A DNA stretch of 38,417 bases from the NCBI GenBank assembly GCA_030605835.1, contig JAUWHO010000010.1, positions 1-38,417 of the forward strand, in the 5' to 3' direction. How positions within the stretch are numbered: the stretch's first letter is position 1; every line of letters begins with the position of its first letter. The stretch is from Candidatus Zixiibacteriota bacterium (lineage in GTDB: Bacteria > Zixibacteria > MSB-5A5 > DG-27). The translations under genes and the position numbers were made by a program. Positions 1-7,884 of the stretch are shown here, piece after piece. The notes under the pieces were generated by a model. The model was not told where the DNA came from. It saw nothing but the letters and a program-made list of their open reading frames with translations, and did not search any database.

Positions 1-214
1 GCCAGCCAAATCTCCCCCTTAGGCACCCTCTGCCCGGCCCACCCCCCGGGCCCGGGGGCCGATACCCCGGAAGAATCCCCCGTCGTGCCCCCCCCCCCCC
101 CCCCCCCCCCCGAATAGGCTGGGCTTTCTAGCCCAGCTTTCCAACCTGCATCGCCTCAAATACCTATCTACTACCACTAATTACTGTCTACTGTCTGCTG
201 TCTACTCTTCCCCG
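1..214. other. Intergenic: poly-C tract, palindrome, hairpin and pyrimidine array
   Basis: No gene is visible. The stretch holds a 16-bp perfect palindrome of C and G runs at 43-58, a run of 24 C at 88-111, a GAATAG-introduced hairpin (arms GCTGGGCT and AGCCCAGC, 118-137) and the pyrimidine-rich array described separately (about 160-240). The C run could be a real homopolymer or an assembly error. Confidence 0.7.
112..137 (+). repeat. GAATAG-hairpin repeat, copy 1
   Basis: GAATAG at 112-117 is followed by a perfect 8-bp stem (118-125 with 130-137) and a TTCT loop. It is the first copy of a family in which the arms vary but pairing and the TTC centre are kept. A diverged copy with the same downstream words (AGCTTTCCA, CCTGC) lies at about 3249-3290. 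Confidence 0.7.
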
Positions 215-240
215 TTATCTGTCTGCTCTCCCCTGTCTCC
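160..240 (-). repeat. Purine-rich 7-8-mer array at a gene 3' end (copy 1)
   Basis: Read on the minus strand, this is a degenerate tandem array of units such as GTAGACAG, GCAGACAG and GGAGACAG. It overlaps the 3' end of the fibronectin type III gene: the last eight or so codons and the TAA stop (215-217) lie within it. Six such arrays occur in the window, all just downstream of minus-strand genes or a gene relic. Confidence 0.65.
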
Positions 241-2131
241 TGAAAAGGGGTACGGAGTATCCGACGGCATTGGAGCGGCTTGACAGTCCTCCCTTGTCGT
301 GGGTGTAAAGCCGGTAGCAGTAACTCTGTCCCTTGATCAAATCCGGGTCGATAAACTCCCCGCTGTCCTGGTCAGTTTCTATCGTCAGCAAAAGGTCATC
401 GTCGCCGACGCTGGCGGTGTCGCTCCCGTCTAATCTGTATAGGCGGTACGATTCGAAATCGTTTTCATCATTTAAGCTCCAGGTCAGTTTCAAGGAATCG
501 GAGTTGACCAGCTGGGGAGTTAAGAGTATGGAGGCCTCCGGGGGTGTATTCTCCAGGGTGGTGCCGGAAACCAGGTTGGAGGCCGAAAAGAGTCCCCCCT
601 GGTCGTATGTCATCACCCGGTAATAGTAGGTCGAATCCCCGGCCAGGGTCGAATCCTTATAATAGGTGCTCTCCCGAGGGGCAAAGACCTTTATTAGAAT
701 CGAGTCAGAGAAGTCGCTCTGCTCCGCCCTGAAGAGCTGATAGTTGGCGAAATCTTCATCTTCGTTCTGGCTCCAGGAGAGGTTCAGTGTCCACCAGTTC
801 TCCCCGTAAGGTTGGTAGAGGACCGAAGGCTCCGGAGGTGAATTCTTGCCGGTGCGGGCGGAGTCCTCGTTGGAGGCGCTGTAGAGACTGTGATTGTCGA
901 AGAGGTAAACGACGTAGTGGTAGTAGATGTCCTCCACCAGGTTGGAATCGGTGTAAGTCGTGGTGCTGGGATCGTTGAGGGAGGTCACCAGGGTGGAGTT
1001 CAGATCCACTCCCGAGGAGGTAAAACGGTATATCGAATAGAAGGCGAACTGCTCGTCGTTCGACCTCGACCAGTGCAGGATGATCACCCCTCGACTCTCT
1101 GGAGGGGCATAGGGCTTGAAGAGGTGAACCGCATCGGGAGGGTTTCGGATCGTCACTGCGCCGGTGCCGACCAAATCGGTGGCAACATTCCCGGCTCGAT
1201 CGATGAAATGCCCCACGATCGGCTCATCTTCGGTCTCCAGGCCGATGGGAATGACGTAGTCGTGTTCGTAGATTCCGTCGTCAGACTCAGAATCGCCGAA
1301 GCTGCCGTCATCGTATAGCTTTATGCCGGTGACTAGTTCTCCTATGTCGACGCTGGCCTCCCCTTGAGTCTCCCCGCTCTCTAAGAGGAGATGCAGGGTG
1401 TCGCCAACTTGCAGAACCGCCCCTCCGGAGTTCTCACTAACCCTCAGGATTGAGGCCTTGGTGTCCAAGGTTATGGAATCGTGATAATGAGAGAGGGTCG
1501 GATTTCCCAACAGATCCCGAAACTTGGCATAGACCCTCTTTTCGCCGTCGCCGCTGGTGAGAAACCAGCTCCGGGTGGAGGCGAAATTGATCCAGACTCC
1601 ATCGGTGAAGGTCGAATCGTTGGAGAGCATAACATGATCGGTGCCCGGGGGAGCTATCAGGCTCAAGGTGACGGCGATCGTGTTGGTGAACTCGCTGCCG
1701 TTTTCGATCAGAACCCCGAAAGCGTCCGGGACGGCTTCAACCCGCCTGGATTTGTAACCCTCGAAACCGGAGGAATCGACACAGGAGATCTGATAGAAGT
1801 AACTTTGACCGTTGACCAGACCGTTATCGGTAAACTCCCTCGTGGCGGTGGAGTCAACCAACTCCGAGTGAGCATTGCTGGAGTCGGAGCGGTAGATTCT
1901 GAACCGGTAAGTGCTGCTATCTGAGACCTCCCAGGAGAGTTTTACCGACCGATCGCCCACCAGCGCCGTCAGATTCTGGGGAGTCGGCGGCAGATCGCTC
2001 ACCCCCTCCTCGGAGGAGAGAGGATCGAGCTTACGCCCGCAATTCGAAAGGGAAGAGACCAGACCAACCGCCAGAAAGAGAACGGCGACTGCAACAACGC
2101 TATTGAACCTTTTCCTCAGAATCTCTTGCAT
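215..2131 (-). CDS. Fibronectin type III repeat lipoprotein
   Basis: A 638-residue exported protein of unknown specific role, probably cell-surface or periplasmic. Residues 1-30 form a signal peptide ending at Cys31 (SLSNC), a weak lipobox. A fibronectin type III domain spans about 50-135; three more lie near 335-430, 435-530 and 535-628, each opening with a Pro-rich segment and carrying the W and YYYRV-type strand signatures. Between them (about 220-330) is a region with VGDTLHLLLE and DDGIYEHDY that resembles the choice-of-anchor domains of envelope proteins. The start codon lies inside the end of the upstream PEGA gene (16-bp overlap), implying translational coupling. The last residues (FRRQGRADR) are encoded by a purine-rich array, so the native C-terminus has probably been replaced. 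No enzymatic motif is seen. Confidence 0.85.
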   Translation of the reverse strand: MQEILRKRFNSVVAVAVLFLAVGLVSSLSNCGRKLDPLSSEEGVSDLPPTPQNLTALVGDRSVKLSWEVSDSSTYRFRIYRSDSSNAHSELVDSTATREFTDNGLVNGQSYFYQISCVDSSGFEGYKSRRVEAVPDAFGVLIENGSEFTNTIAVTLSLIAPPGTDHVMLSNDSTFTDGVWINFASTRSWFLTSGDGEKRVYAKFRDLLGNPTLSHYHDSITLDTKASILRVSENSGGAVLQVGDTLHLLLESGETQGEASVDIGELVTGIKLYDDGSFGDSESDDGIYEHDYVIPIGLETEDEPIVGHFIDRAGNVATDLVGTGAVTIRNPPDAVHLFKPYAPPESRGVIILHWSRSNDEQFAFYSIYRFTSSGVDLNSTLVTSLNDPSTTTYTDSNLVEDIYYHYVVYLFDNHSLYSASNEDSARTGKNSPPEPSVLYQPYGENWWTLNLSWSQNEDEDFANYQLFRAEQSDFSDSILIKVFAPRESTYYKDSTLAGDSTYYYRVMTYDQGGLFSASNLVSGTTLENTPPEASILLTPQLVNSDSLKLTWSLNDENDFESYRLYRLDGSDTASVGDDDLLLTIETDQDSGEFIDPDLIKGQSYCYRLYTHDKGGLSSRSNAVGYSVPLFRRQGRADR

Positions 2132-2892
2132 AGCTTGACCGTCAACTCTCCCTCTTTTAAGCTGAAGTCCCCTCCAACTTGCAGGTCCACCTTCTGGTCC
2201 GGGAAAAAAACGAGAGCGTCGATGACATTGTATGCCCAGACTGCGGCGGTCACTATCAGCAGATTGCGTTTCAGGGTCTCAGCATCGTAAGCCTTCTGGT
2301 GTTTATCCTCTAAGATGAGCCTGAGTCGGTTTCTCTCCTCGATGCTTCTGGCAGCCTGGTAATCACTAAGCGCCACCTCATATTTGTCTTCGCGATCCTG
2401 ATAGCGGAGTTCGGCTATGACTGAAGTCAGAACTGCTCCGTATCCCAAGGTGGAGATGATCACGCCCCGGGTCTTCTCCCCGGAGTAAAACTGTCCCCAG
2501 CCCGGCAGGATCAGTGACCTCCAGGCGGCTTTGAGGGGGGTTCTCGATTTCAGCTTTATGGTCAATCGACCCTGACTCGCCTGGGGGAAGGATAGTCTCC
2601 GCGAGTAAGTCTCGTATCCCGGCTTGGTGGCTTTGACGGAGTACGTTCCGACAAGCTGGTGTCTGACCAGAAAGGGGGTGGTGGCCACCAGGTCGTATTC
2701 CCCGGAGAAGTGGACCGTCGCCCCCGGGGGGTGGGACACAATCTCAAATCCCCCGGAGCCTTCTGGTATCGTCCCGCTCTCCTCAGCCTGTGACCAGCAT
2801 GAACCGTTCAGAAAAAGGACGAATGAGGTTAAAAGCAGGCTTCCCAGGAGCCACCGTGGACAATAGACTGTCCGTTTCCTTGACATAATCAA
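2116..2892 (-). CDS. PEGA-domain envelope protein with DUF5683-like C-terminus
   Basis: This 258-residue protein has an N-terminal signal sequence (about residues 10-35). A PEGA domain follows at about 48-117 (GGFEIVSHPPGATVHFSG, YSVKATKPGYETYSRRLSF). The C-terminal half has two hydrophobic segments around SLILPGWGQFYSGEKTRG and LLIVTAAVWAYNVIDALVFF, the pattern of DUF5683-type membrane proteins of Bacteroidetes-like genomes. PEGA domains are usually found in surface-layer or cell-envelope proteins. It is the first gene of a two-gene unit with the fibronectin type III lipoprotein. A 7-bp inverted repeat lies just upstream. The biochemical role is unknown. Confidence 0.85.
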   Translation of the reverse strand: MIMSRKRTVYCPRWLLGSLLLTSFVLFLNGSCWSQAEESGTIPEGSGGFEIVSHPPGATVHFSGEYDLVATTPFLVRHQLVGTYSVKATKPGYETYSRRLSFPQASQGRLTIKLKSRTPLKAAWRSLILPGWGQFYSGEKTRGVIISTLGYGAVLTSVIAELRYQDREDKYEVALSDYQAARSIEERNRLRLILEDKHQKAYDAETLKRNLLIVTAAVWAYNVIDALVFFPDQKVDLQVGGDFSLKEGELTVKLCKRF

Positions 2893-2903
2893 ACCACATT
2901 ACG

Positions 2904-2928
2904 GGGCAGACTATACCCCCCTCTGCCC
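2904..2928. promoter_or_regulatory. Inverted repeat upstream of the PEGA gene
   Basis: GGGCAGA (2904-2910) and TCTGCCC (2922-2928) form perfect 7-bp arms around an 11-bp centre. On the minus strand the centre contains TATAGT, a possible -10 box about 10 bp from the start codon of the PEGA gene, but no good -35 is seen. It could be an operator or a chance hairpin. Confidence 0.3.
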
Positions 2929-2984
2929 GAAATTGCCCTGTATTCTTTTATCGGAAACTTGGGAGGAATGTTAAATACAGGAGG

Positions 2985-3013
2985 TTGACGGCAAGCAGAG
3001 AGGTGCCTATATT
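2985..3013 (+). promoter_or_regulatory. Sigma70-type promoter, TTGACG-17-TATATT
   Basis: The -35 box TTGACG (2985-2990) and -10 box TATATT (3008-3013) are separated by exactly 17 bp. If it fires, the transcript would run through about 780 nt before the lipoprotein gene at 3799, so it drives either a very long leader or a separate small RNA. Confidence 0.6.
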
Positions 3014-3798
3014 ATTTGCTTGAGGTAGGCGACAACTATGGTCACGGGCATGCAAGCTGGCAATAACACCTGACAGATGACCAGAAATGCCCGGCCATTC
3101 TTTGGAGCAATCTCTGAGTGATAGGCTGGGGTTTTCAGCCGGAGGCCTGCTCCAGGGCAGCAGGGTCGCCCAAAGCAGTCAAGCAGATCAGCCTCTGGCT
3201 GACAAGCCCAGCAAAAAGGACAACGATTCTGAGCTGTTTGTTTTGCTTCAATAGGCTGCGTTTTCTAACCCAGCTTTCCACCTGCCTCCTCGACTGCTGG
3301 TATCAGCCATACGGTCGTACGACTCGCAGGAGCTCGTCTGAGACGCCCCCTTCGATGCCCAAAACCAAAGACGGTTACCAGCGCTGTCGGGAGTTTCCTT
3401 CCGACAGCAACAATCAGGCGGTGGTACAACCCCCGTGGAAAACCTGGGGCGGCATGTGAAGTTCAGAATCCGCACATTCCGGAGCAGTGTCAGAATCTGT
3501 GTCCTCAGTATCTAACGGGCAACAGAGCTATGAGCCAACTCTGGGCTGCGCTCGGCTTGATTTCAGAGGCTTCTGACTTGGCAAGACTCAATACTCTGGG
3601 GTTAACAACCACCAACCCAGAGGCGAGAGATTCAGCGGACACCGCCCTATCGCCTAACTTTACGCCTTGTCCCCCAACGAGATAGACGAAAGCCGGAATA
3701 GTCCACAGGAACGGGAACAGGGTTTGCGAATATGAACTTCGGGGCAGCCGTGAGTATCCGCCATAAGAAACCTGTAAAGAGTCGCGGGAGTTCGAAAG

Positions 3799-5085
3799 AT
3801 GAAGGCAAAAGGGTGCTTCCCCATAATCTATAAGACCATCCTGGTGCTGAGCCTGGGCCTTTTTCTACTGCTATCTCAATCCTGCAGCAAGCAGCCAGTT
3901 GAGCCAGAACCAGAGCTGCAGCTCCAGGGGGATCCGGAACCAGAGCCAGACCCACCCGACCGAAAAGCGGGCAGCATGCCGATCATCGTTCAGTATAACC
4001 AACCCTCCAATACACTATCAGATGATGATCTGGTTGAGATCGCCACCAGGTACAGGGCGGTCAGTGATGCAAAGACGGTCTTTACAACGGCCCAGATGGC
4101 CCGACTCCGGGAGGTCAACCCCGAGATTACTATCCTCAGGTATCTTAATTTCGCCGCAGTACACGGGGACAGCTCCATCCAAAGAGTCCTTGATGAACAT
4201 CCTGAATGGATCCTGAGGGACGAAAACGGTAACCCGGTCCCCACACACGGGCCTGAAACTGGCATGATGATGGACCCCAGCAGCGAAGGCTGGAGGGGTT
4301 ATCTTGCTGACAAGGCCACCCAGTTCGTGACTCAAAAGGGTTACGACGGCATCATGGGGGATTGTGTCAAGATGGTGAATGAACTGGATCCCGACTTCAC
4401 CGGTATAAACACCAGAACCGGGCAGCCCTACACCACCCAGGAATACCGGGATGACCAATACCAGATTGTGCTCAGCGTCAAGGAGGCGCTGGGGCCGGAC
4501 AAGCTTCTGGTGCTCAACAACATCCAGAGGGGCTCGGGTTACTTCGAGGAGGAACCGTATCGTTTTCTGGAGACATCTGACGGCGTCGCTGCCGAAGGCT
4601 TCAGAGGGCCACCGCGATGGCCGCTGGACAGATACCTTACTGAAGAGGCATGGATCGATAACGTCGAGATGATGCTCGATGTCCAATCAAGACAGAAGGC
4701 CATCGTAGCTGTGATAAAGTTCCACAAAGACGTCGTCAATAGTCAAGAGCGATTGCGGGATTACGAGCTCTTCATGTTCACAACCTTTTTGATGGGTATG
4801 GGGGATTCCTGCTACTATACCGCCACAATTCATGACCCCGAAGACCCCTACAGTGATATGAGCCTTTACTTTGACTACTGGGAGATTGACCTCGGAGAAC
4901 CGTTAGATCCTTATGAAAGCAACGGCTCTCACTACGAAAGGGAGTTTGAGGAGGGCAGGGTGATTGTCAACCCCACCGAAAGCCCCGCCACAGTTTACTT
5001 GGGCGGAGATTTCAGGACGTTAGAAGGAGAGACCGTCTCCGAAGTCACCTTGGACGCGCATACCGGCACAATCCTTTTGAAATAG
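3799..5085 (+). CDS. Putative glycoside-hydrolase-like (GHL15-type) lipoprotein
   Basis: A 428-residue protein with an N-terminal signal and a lipobox at Cys29 (LLLSQSC), then an acidic Pro/Glu linker (residues 32-52). Residues about 58-335 look like a TIM barrel of the hypothetical glycosyl-hydrolase family GHL15: PIIVQYNQ at the first strand, ITILRYLNF, then the conserved HPEWILRDENGNPV and the acidic motif GYDGIMGDCVKM. A beta-sandwich tail (EGRVIVNPTESPATVYLGG) is typical of the C-terminal domain of alpha-amylase-like proteins. The substrate is unknown; an extracytoplasmic polysaccharide is likely. GGGAG precedes the ATG by nine bases. It stands alone, divergent from the PEGA gene. Confidence 0.8.
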   Translation: MKAKGCFPIIYKTILVLSLGLFLLLSQSCSKQPVEPEPELQLQGDPEPEPDPPDRKAGSMPIIVQYNQPSNTLSDDDLVEIATRYRAVSDAKTVFTTAQMARLREVNPEITILRYLNFAAVHGDSSIQRVLDEHPEWILRDENGNPVPTHGPETGMMMDPSSEGWRGYLADKATQFVTQKGYDGIMGDCVKMVNELDPDFTGINTRTGQPYTTQEYRDDQYQIVLSVKEALGPDKLLVLNNIQRGSGYFEEEPYRFLETSDGVAAEGFRGPPRWPLDRYLTEEAWIDNVEMMLDVQSRQKAIVAVIKFHKDVVNSQERLRDYELFMFTTFLMGMGDSCYYTATIHDPEDPYSDMSLYFDYWEIDLGEPLDPYESNGSHYEREFEEGRVIVNPTESPATVYLGGDFRTLEGETVSEVTLDAHTGTILLK

Positions 5086-5194
5086 ACACTCACTCCCAGG
5101 CCACCACCTCTGTGGCGTCAATCACATCCAGGCCGATCCGTAGGACAACCCCTATGGGGTGCCCACAAAGGGCTACGGTGTCTACAAATAGCTA

Positions 5195-5217
5195 GGGTGG
5201 GAGTTGTACCCCCACCC
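5195..5217. repeat. TTG-centred hairpin of the interspersed family
   Basis: GGGTGGG and CCCACCC form an imperfect hairpin around AGTTGTACCC. It lies next to a pyrimidine array (5243-5290), so this copy has the same hairpin-plus-array architecture as the elements near 12.6, 13.3, 23.4 and 33.3 kb. Confidence 0.55.
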
Positions 5218-5242
5218 TTTGATGCCCAGCAGTTCAACTACC

Positions 5243-5290
5243 GCCTACCTACTATCTGCTATCTACTGTCTACTGTTTGCTGTTTGCTTG
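5243..5290 (-). repeat. Purine-rich 7-8-mer array at the mltG 3' end (copy 2)
   Basis: On the minus strand the units read GCAAACAG, GTAGACAG, GTAGATAG and GCAGATAG. The array begins 1-2 bases after the mltG stop codon (5292-5294). Unit length alternates between 7 and 8, so it is not a simple microsatellite. Confidence 0.65.
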
Positions 5291-5291
5291 A

Positions 5292-6317
5292 TTACGACTT
5301 TCGGCGGGCTCTCTTCGCCCGGATGCGGGCATTGTTGTGCTCTCTGAGAGTATTTGAGAAGATATGGCTGCCGTCACCCCTGGCGACGAAATAGAGGTAT
5401 CGCACCTCTGCGGGATAGAGCGCCGCCCTAATCGAAGCCATGCCCGGATTGGCGATCGGCCCCGGCGGCAGACCCCGATATCTATAAGTGTTGTAACGTG
5501 AATCCACCTGCAGGTCTTTAGTATAAAGCGGTCGGCCCAGATCCGGCAGGACATAGATCACCGTGGGGTCGCACTGCAGAAGCATCCTTCTTTTCAAACG
5601 GTTGTGATAGACTGCGGAGATTAACGGTCTCTCCTGAGCCAAGCCGGTCTCCTTCTCTATCATCGAGGCCAGGGTGACGATCTGATGAGGCGTGAAACCC
5701 AAATCCCGACAACGTTCCCGCAAGCTGTCAACGAAAGCCTGGTTGAACCTCGACAGCATGATCTCGATCACGCGCCTCGGTTTCTGCTCCCAGTAGAAAT
5801 TGTATGTGTCCGGAAAGAGGTAACCCTCCAGTCCGGGAATGGCCCACATCGGTCTCTCGATTTCGACTCCCAGTTGATGGGCAACGGTATCGCTGTAAGC
5901 CAGGGAAACGAATTCGGCGGAGTCAAGCTCCACCTCTTTTTTGAGGATGGAGGCGATCTCCTTTATGGTCAATCCCTCCGGGATGGTGACGAATATGGTG
6001 GCGTTGCCGCCCTTTCCCAGAAGGCTGTAAATATCGGCAATGCTCCTGGTTTTCGAGAAATCGTATTTGCCGGCTTTGATACTCTTGCTCTTTCCTAAGA
6101 CCTGGCCGAAGAAGACAAACCTCGGCTCTTCCCCGATAACGCCTTTGCCTCTGAGGAGGCAAGCCACCTCGGTCAGGGCTAGACCTCGAGGGATCTTCAA
6201 GTAATCCAGCTCCTCGAAAGCCTCACCCCTTTTGATGGGACGGTAGTAGAGGTGGCCCAAGATGACCACGCAGAACAGAATGAATCCGATCAGGAGTTTT
6301 ACCAGGAGCTTGATCAT
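5292..6317 (-). CDS. mltG: Endolytic peptidoglycan transglycosylase MltG
   Basis: MltG cuts nascent glycan strands at the inner membrane and helps set glycan length. The 341-residue protein has one N-terminal membrane anchor (residues 4-24), a LysM-like region (about 40-110) and a catalytic YceG domain. Signatures include the catalytic Glu motif ASMIEKET (about residue 220), YHNRL, LQCDPTVIY, YNTY and the C-terminal LYFVARGDGSHIFS followed by EHN. Its length matches the family. It overlaps ruvX by 4 bp (ATGA), implying translational coupling; neighbouring mltG and ruvX genes are also known in Bacillus (yrrL and yrrK). The stop is followed directly by a purine-rich array. Confidence 0.95.
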   Translation of the reverse strand: MIKLLVKLLIGFILFCVVILGHLYYRPIKRGEAFEELDYLKIPRGLALTEVACLLRGKGVIGEEPRFVFFGQVLGKSKSIKAGKYDFSKTRSIADIYSLLGKGGNATIFVTIPEGLTIKEIASILKKEVELDSAEFVSLAYSDTVAHQLGVEIERPMWAIPGLEGYLFPDTYNFYWEQKPRRVIEIMLSRFNQAFVDSLRERCRDLGFTPHQIVTLASMIEKETGLAQERPLISAVYHNRLKRRMLLQCDPTVIYVLPDLGRPLYTKDLQVDSRYNTYRYRGLPPGPIANPGMASIRAALYPAEVRYLYFVARGDGSHIFSNTLREHNNARIRAKRARRKS

Positions 6318-6727
6318 CTGGAGTCGAGGTAGCTCTGCAGGATCTCGGCGGCGGCTAAGGAATCGACTTTCCTTTTGTGCCTTTTCAGTCTGAATTCCGC
6401 CTGACGCATTTTTTTAAGCGCAACCTGGGTGGTCAATCTCTCATCGTAACCTTTTACCGGCACCGAGAGTTCCACGCTCAGTTTTTGGAGGAAAAGCTTT
6501 ACCTCTTTGGTTTTGGCGCTCTCGCTCCCTTTCAGGGTCGTAGGTATGCCCACTACCACCAGACCGACCTGTTCGGAACGGATGAGTTCACTCAAGTGTC
6601 GGAGGAGCTCTTTCTGGTTTCGAGCTCTGTATGCCGGCAGCGGTAGAGACAATCTCCCCTCGGGGTCGGAGATGGCCAGGCCGAAGTTGTGCTCCCCGTA
6701 ATCTACTGCCAGGATGCGAGAGTTCAT
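6314..6727 (-). CDS. ruvX: Holliday junction resolvase-like protein RuvX/YqgF
   Basis: A 137-residue RNase H-fold nuclease, implicated in pre-16S rRNA maturation and possibly in Holliday-junction resolution. It carries the expected motifs: the N-terminal acidic DYGEHNFGLAIS, the central GIPTTLKGSE and the C-terminal YDERLTT followed by DSLAAAEILQSYLD. Length is normal. The gene sits 23 bp downstream of the NUDIX gene and overlaps mltG by four bases, so the three form one minus-strand operon. Confidence 0.93.
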   Translation of the reverse strand: MNSRILAVDYGEHNFGLAISDPEGRLSLPLPAYRARNQKELLRHLSELIRSEQVGLVVVGIPTTLKGSESAKTKEVKLFLQKLSVELSVPVKGYDERLTTQVALKKMRQAEFRLKRHKRKVDSLAAAEILQSYLDSR

Positions 6728-6750
6728 ATTCGGGTGACTTCGCCGTCAGC

Positions 6751-7443
6751 TTAGACCGGTCTACCAAACAGCTTCGAGAGGGCTCGGCGATGGGCTTTGA
6801 AGGCGATATTGGCGGGAAGCTTCTGATGTGAGAAAAAGCCGATGTCGGAGGCGTCGTCTCCGGGTTTCAGCTCCCCACCGACCACTTCGACGTTGTGGAG
6901 AATCAAGACCACCTTGGTGCGGGGATCGTCTCCGGCCTCATACACTCCGAAGATGTCTTTGACCTCCACTTTCAGGCCGGTTTCCTCTTCGAGCTCCCTC
7001 TTGGTGCAGTCTTCCGGGCTTTCGTCATTCTCCATGAAGCCGGCCGGGAGAGTCCACCCCCCTTTGCGGGGTTCATATTTTCTCTTCACCAGGAGGACCT
7101 TGCCCTCCTTGAGGATGACACCGCCACAGGCGGGGACGGGGTTGTTATACCAGACGAAGTCACAGTCGGGACAGGCCCAGCGGTGGCGGTCGTCGGAGAA
7201 CTTCTCCTCCAAGGGAGTGGCACAGTAAGGACAATAGCGGTATCTCTTCTCCATTGCGACAGAGTCGGACTCGCCCCCGGCAGGCTGGTGCAATCCTGAC
7301 TCATCTTCAGGCTTGAATACAACCGTTTTCTCCTTTTTACGATTGTAAACCTTTGTGGGTTCGTGCACCCTGGTTGCAGGGTTTCTGTCCCAACTGCGGC
7401 GGATCTTAGGTCGCTCGATCTCTATTTTCTCTTTTCTCTTCAT
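6751..7443 (-). CDS. Zinc-ribbon NUDIX hydrolase with N-terminal basic extension
   Basis: A nucleoside-diphosphate-linked pyrophosphohydrolase of unknown substrate. After residue 64 it is a standard zinc-ribbon NUDIX protein: CPYC and CPDC knuckles (about 70-95), then VPACGGVIL and a complete Nudix box (G-x5-E-x7-REL-EEE-TGL). The first 40 residues are extra: a basic module with ERPKIRRSWDRNPATRV and KVYNRKKEK, a pattern also seen as free small proteins, so this looks like a fusion. The upstream start is supported because promoter, leader and N-terminal codons are conserved in the truncated copy at 7881-8024. An internal start at Met64 would give the usual-length enzyme. First gene of the operon with ruvX and mltG. 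Confidence 0.88.
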   Translation of the reverse strand: MKRKEKIEIERPKIRRSWDRNPATRVHEPTKVYNRKKEKTVVFKPEDESGLHQPAGGESDSVAMEKRYRYCPYCATPLEEKFSDDRHRWACPDCDFVWYNNPVPACGGVILKEGKVLLVKRKYEPRKGGWTLPAGFMENDESPEDCTKRELEEETGLKVEVKDIFGVYEAGDDPRTKVVLILHNVEVVGGELKPGDDASDIGFFSHQKLPANIAFKAHRRALSKLFGRPV

Positions 7444-7464
7444 ACAATCTTCAGAATCGTCTGA

Positions 7465-7492
7465 AAGATACAGAAAATTAAGCGGTTTTCAA
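7465..7492 (-). promoter_or_regulatory. Promoter of the NUDIX-ruvX-mltG operon, TTGAAA-16-TATCTT
   Basis: On the minus strand the -35 TTGAAA (7487-7492) and -10 TATCTT (7465-7470) have a 16-bp spacer. The same boxes and spacing recur in the duplicated copy at 7997-8024, which supports function. The predicted leader is only about 15 nt. Confidence 0.65.
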
Positions 7493-7511
7493 GGCAAACT
7501 GTAAAAGATTG

Positions 7512-7611
7512 CCCCCAGCGGATTCCCGATTCTGTGCACGGCCACAACGGGACGGGCGATACCCTCTGAGTTCACCGTGACTCTCCCGGTCCAGATGGAC
7601 ACCGCTGGGGG
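7512..7611. repeat. Perfect 10-bp inverted repeat 80 bp apart
   Basis: CCCCCAGCGG (7512-7521) and CCGCTGGGGG (7602-7611) are exact reverse complements flanking 80 bp with no gene. This could bound a small mobile remnant or form a long hairpin. No transposase or target duplication is seen. Confidence 0.4.
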
Positions 7612-7794
7612 GCTATTCAACTAAACATCTAAGAAATACGTGATTTGGCAAATTTGTCAACTGAAAAGCGAAATTCAATTCAGGGGGAACCAAGGGAAAT
7701 GGTGAACTACAGACAACGTGACAGCAGGATGACCAACAGCCGGAAACTCCTCGCACCGCTGCAAATTCAGAGGTTACCGACAATAGGCCATGCA

Positions 7795-7884
7795 TCACTC
7801 CTTGTCTTTGTACCTATTTTTCTTTATCGCCCGAATGATTGGCTGGAGCTCCTTAATTATTCTCTCTTGTTGTTCCTTTGTCAT
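7795..7884 (-). CDS. Possible 29-residue peptide coupled to the truncated NUDIX copy
   Basis: A 29-codon frame (begins MTKEQQERIIKEL, ends RYKDKE) whose ATG overlaps the stop of the preceding 31-codon frame as ATGA. The peptide is charged and predicted helical. The coupling and the conserved promoter upstream suggest it may be translated, but it matches no family I recognise, and it could be what remains of a decayed gene. Confidence 0.35.
   Translation of the reverse strand: MTKEQQERIIKELQPIIRAIKKNRYKDKE

Larger units (their letters stand above)
2893..3798. other. 900-bp intergenic region with a promoter and diverged hairpin repeats
   Basis: No convincing gene is found between the divergent PEGA and glycoside-hydrolase-like genes. 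It contains a strong plus-strand promoter (2985-3013), two diverged GAATAG-type hairpins (about 3118-3140 and 3249-3277) and an imperfect hairpin at about 3591-3624 (CTCTGGGGTT with AACCCAGAG). Reading frames here are short and show no recognisable protein. Confidence 0.6.

Noticed and set aside
5197-5394. Plus-strand frame over the mltG 3' end
   Set aside because: It is composed of the pyrimidine array translated in the antisense direction and the complement of mltG.
7613-7798. 61-codon minus-strand frame downstream of the small ORF pair
   Set aside because: No ribosome site and no recognisable composition; it overlaps the region between the inverted repeat and the small frames.
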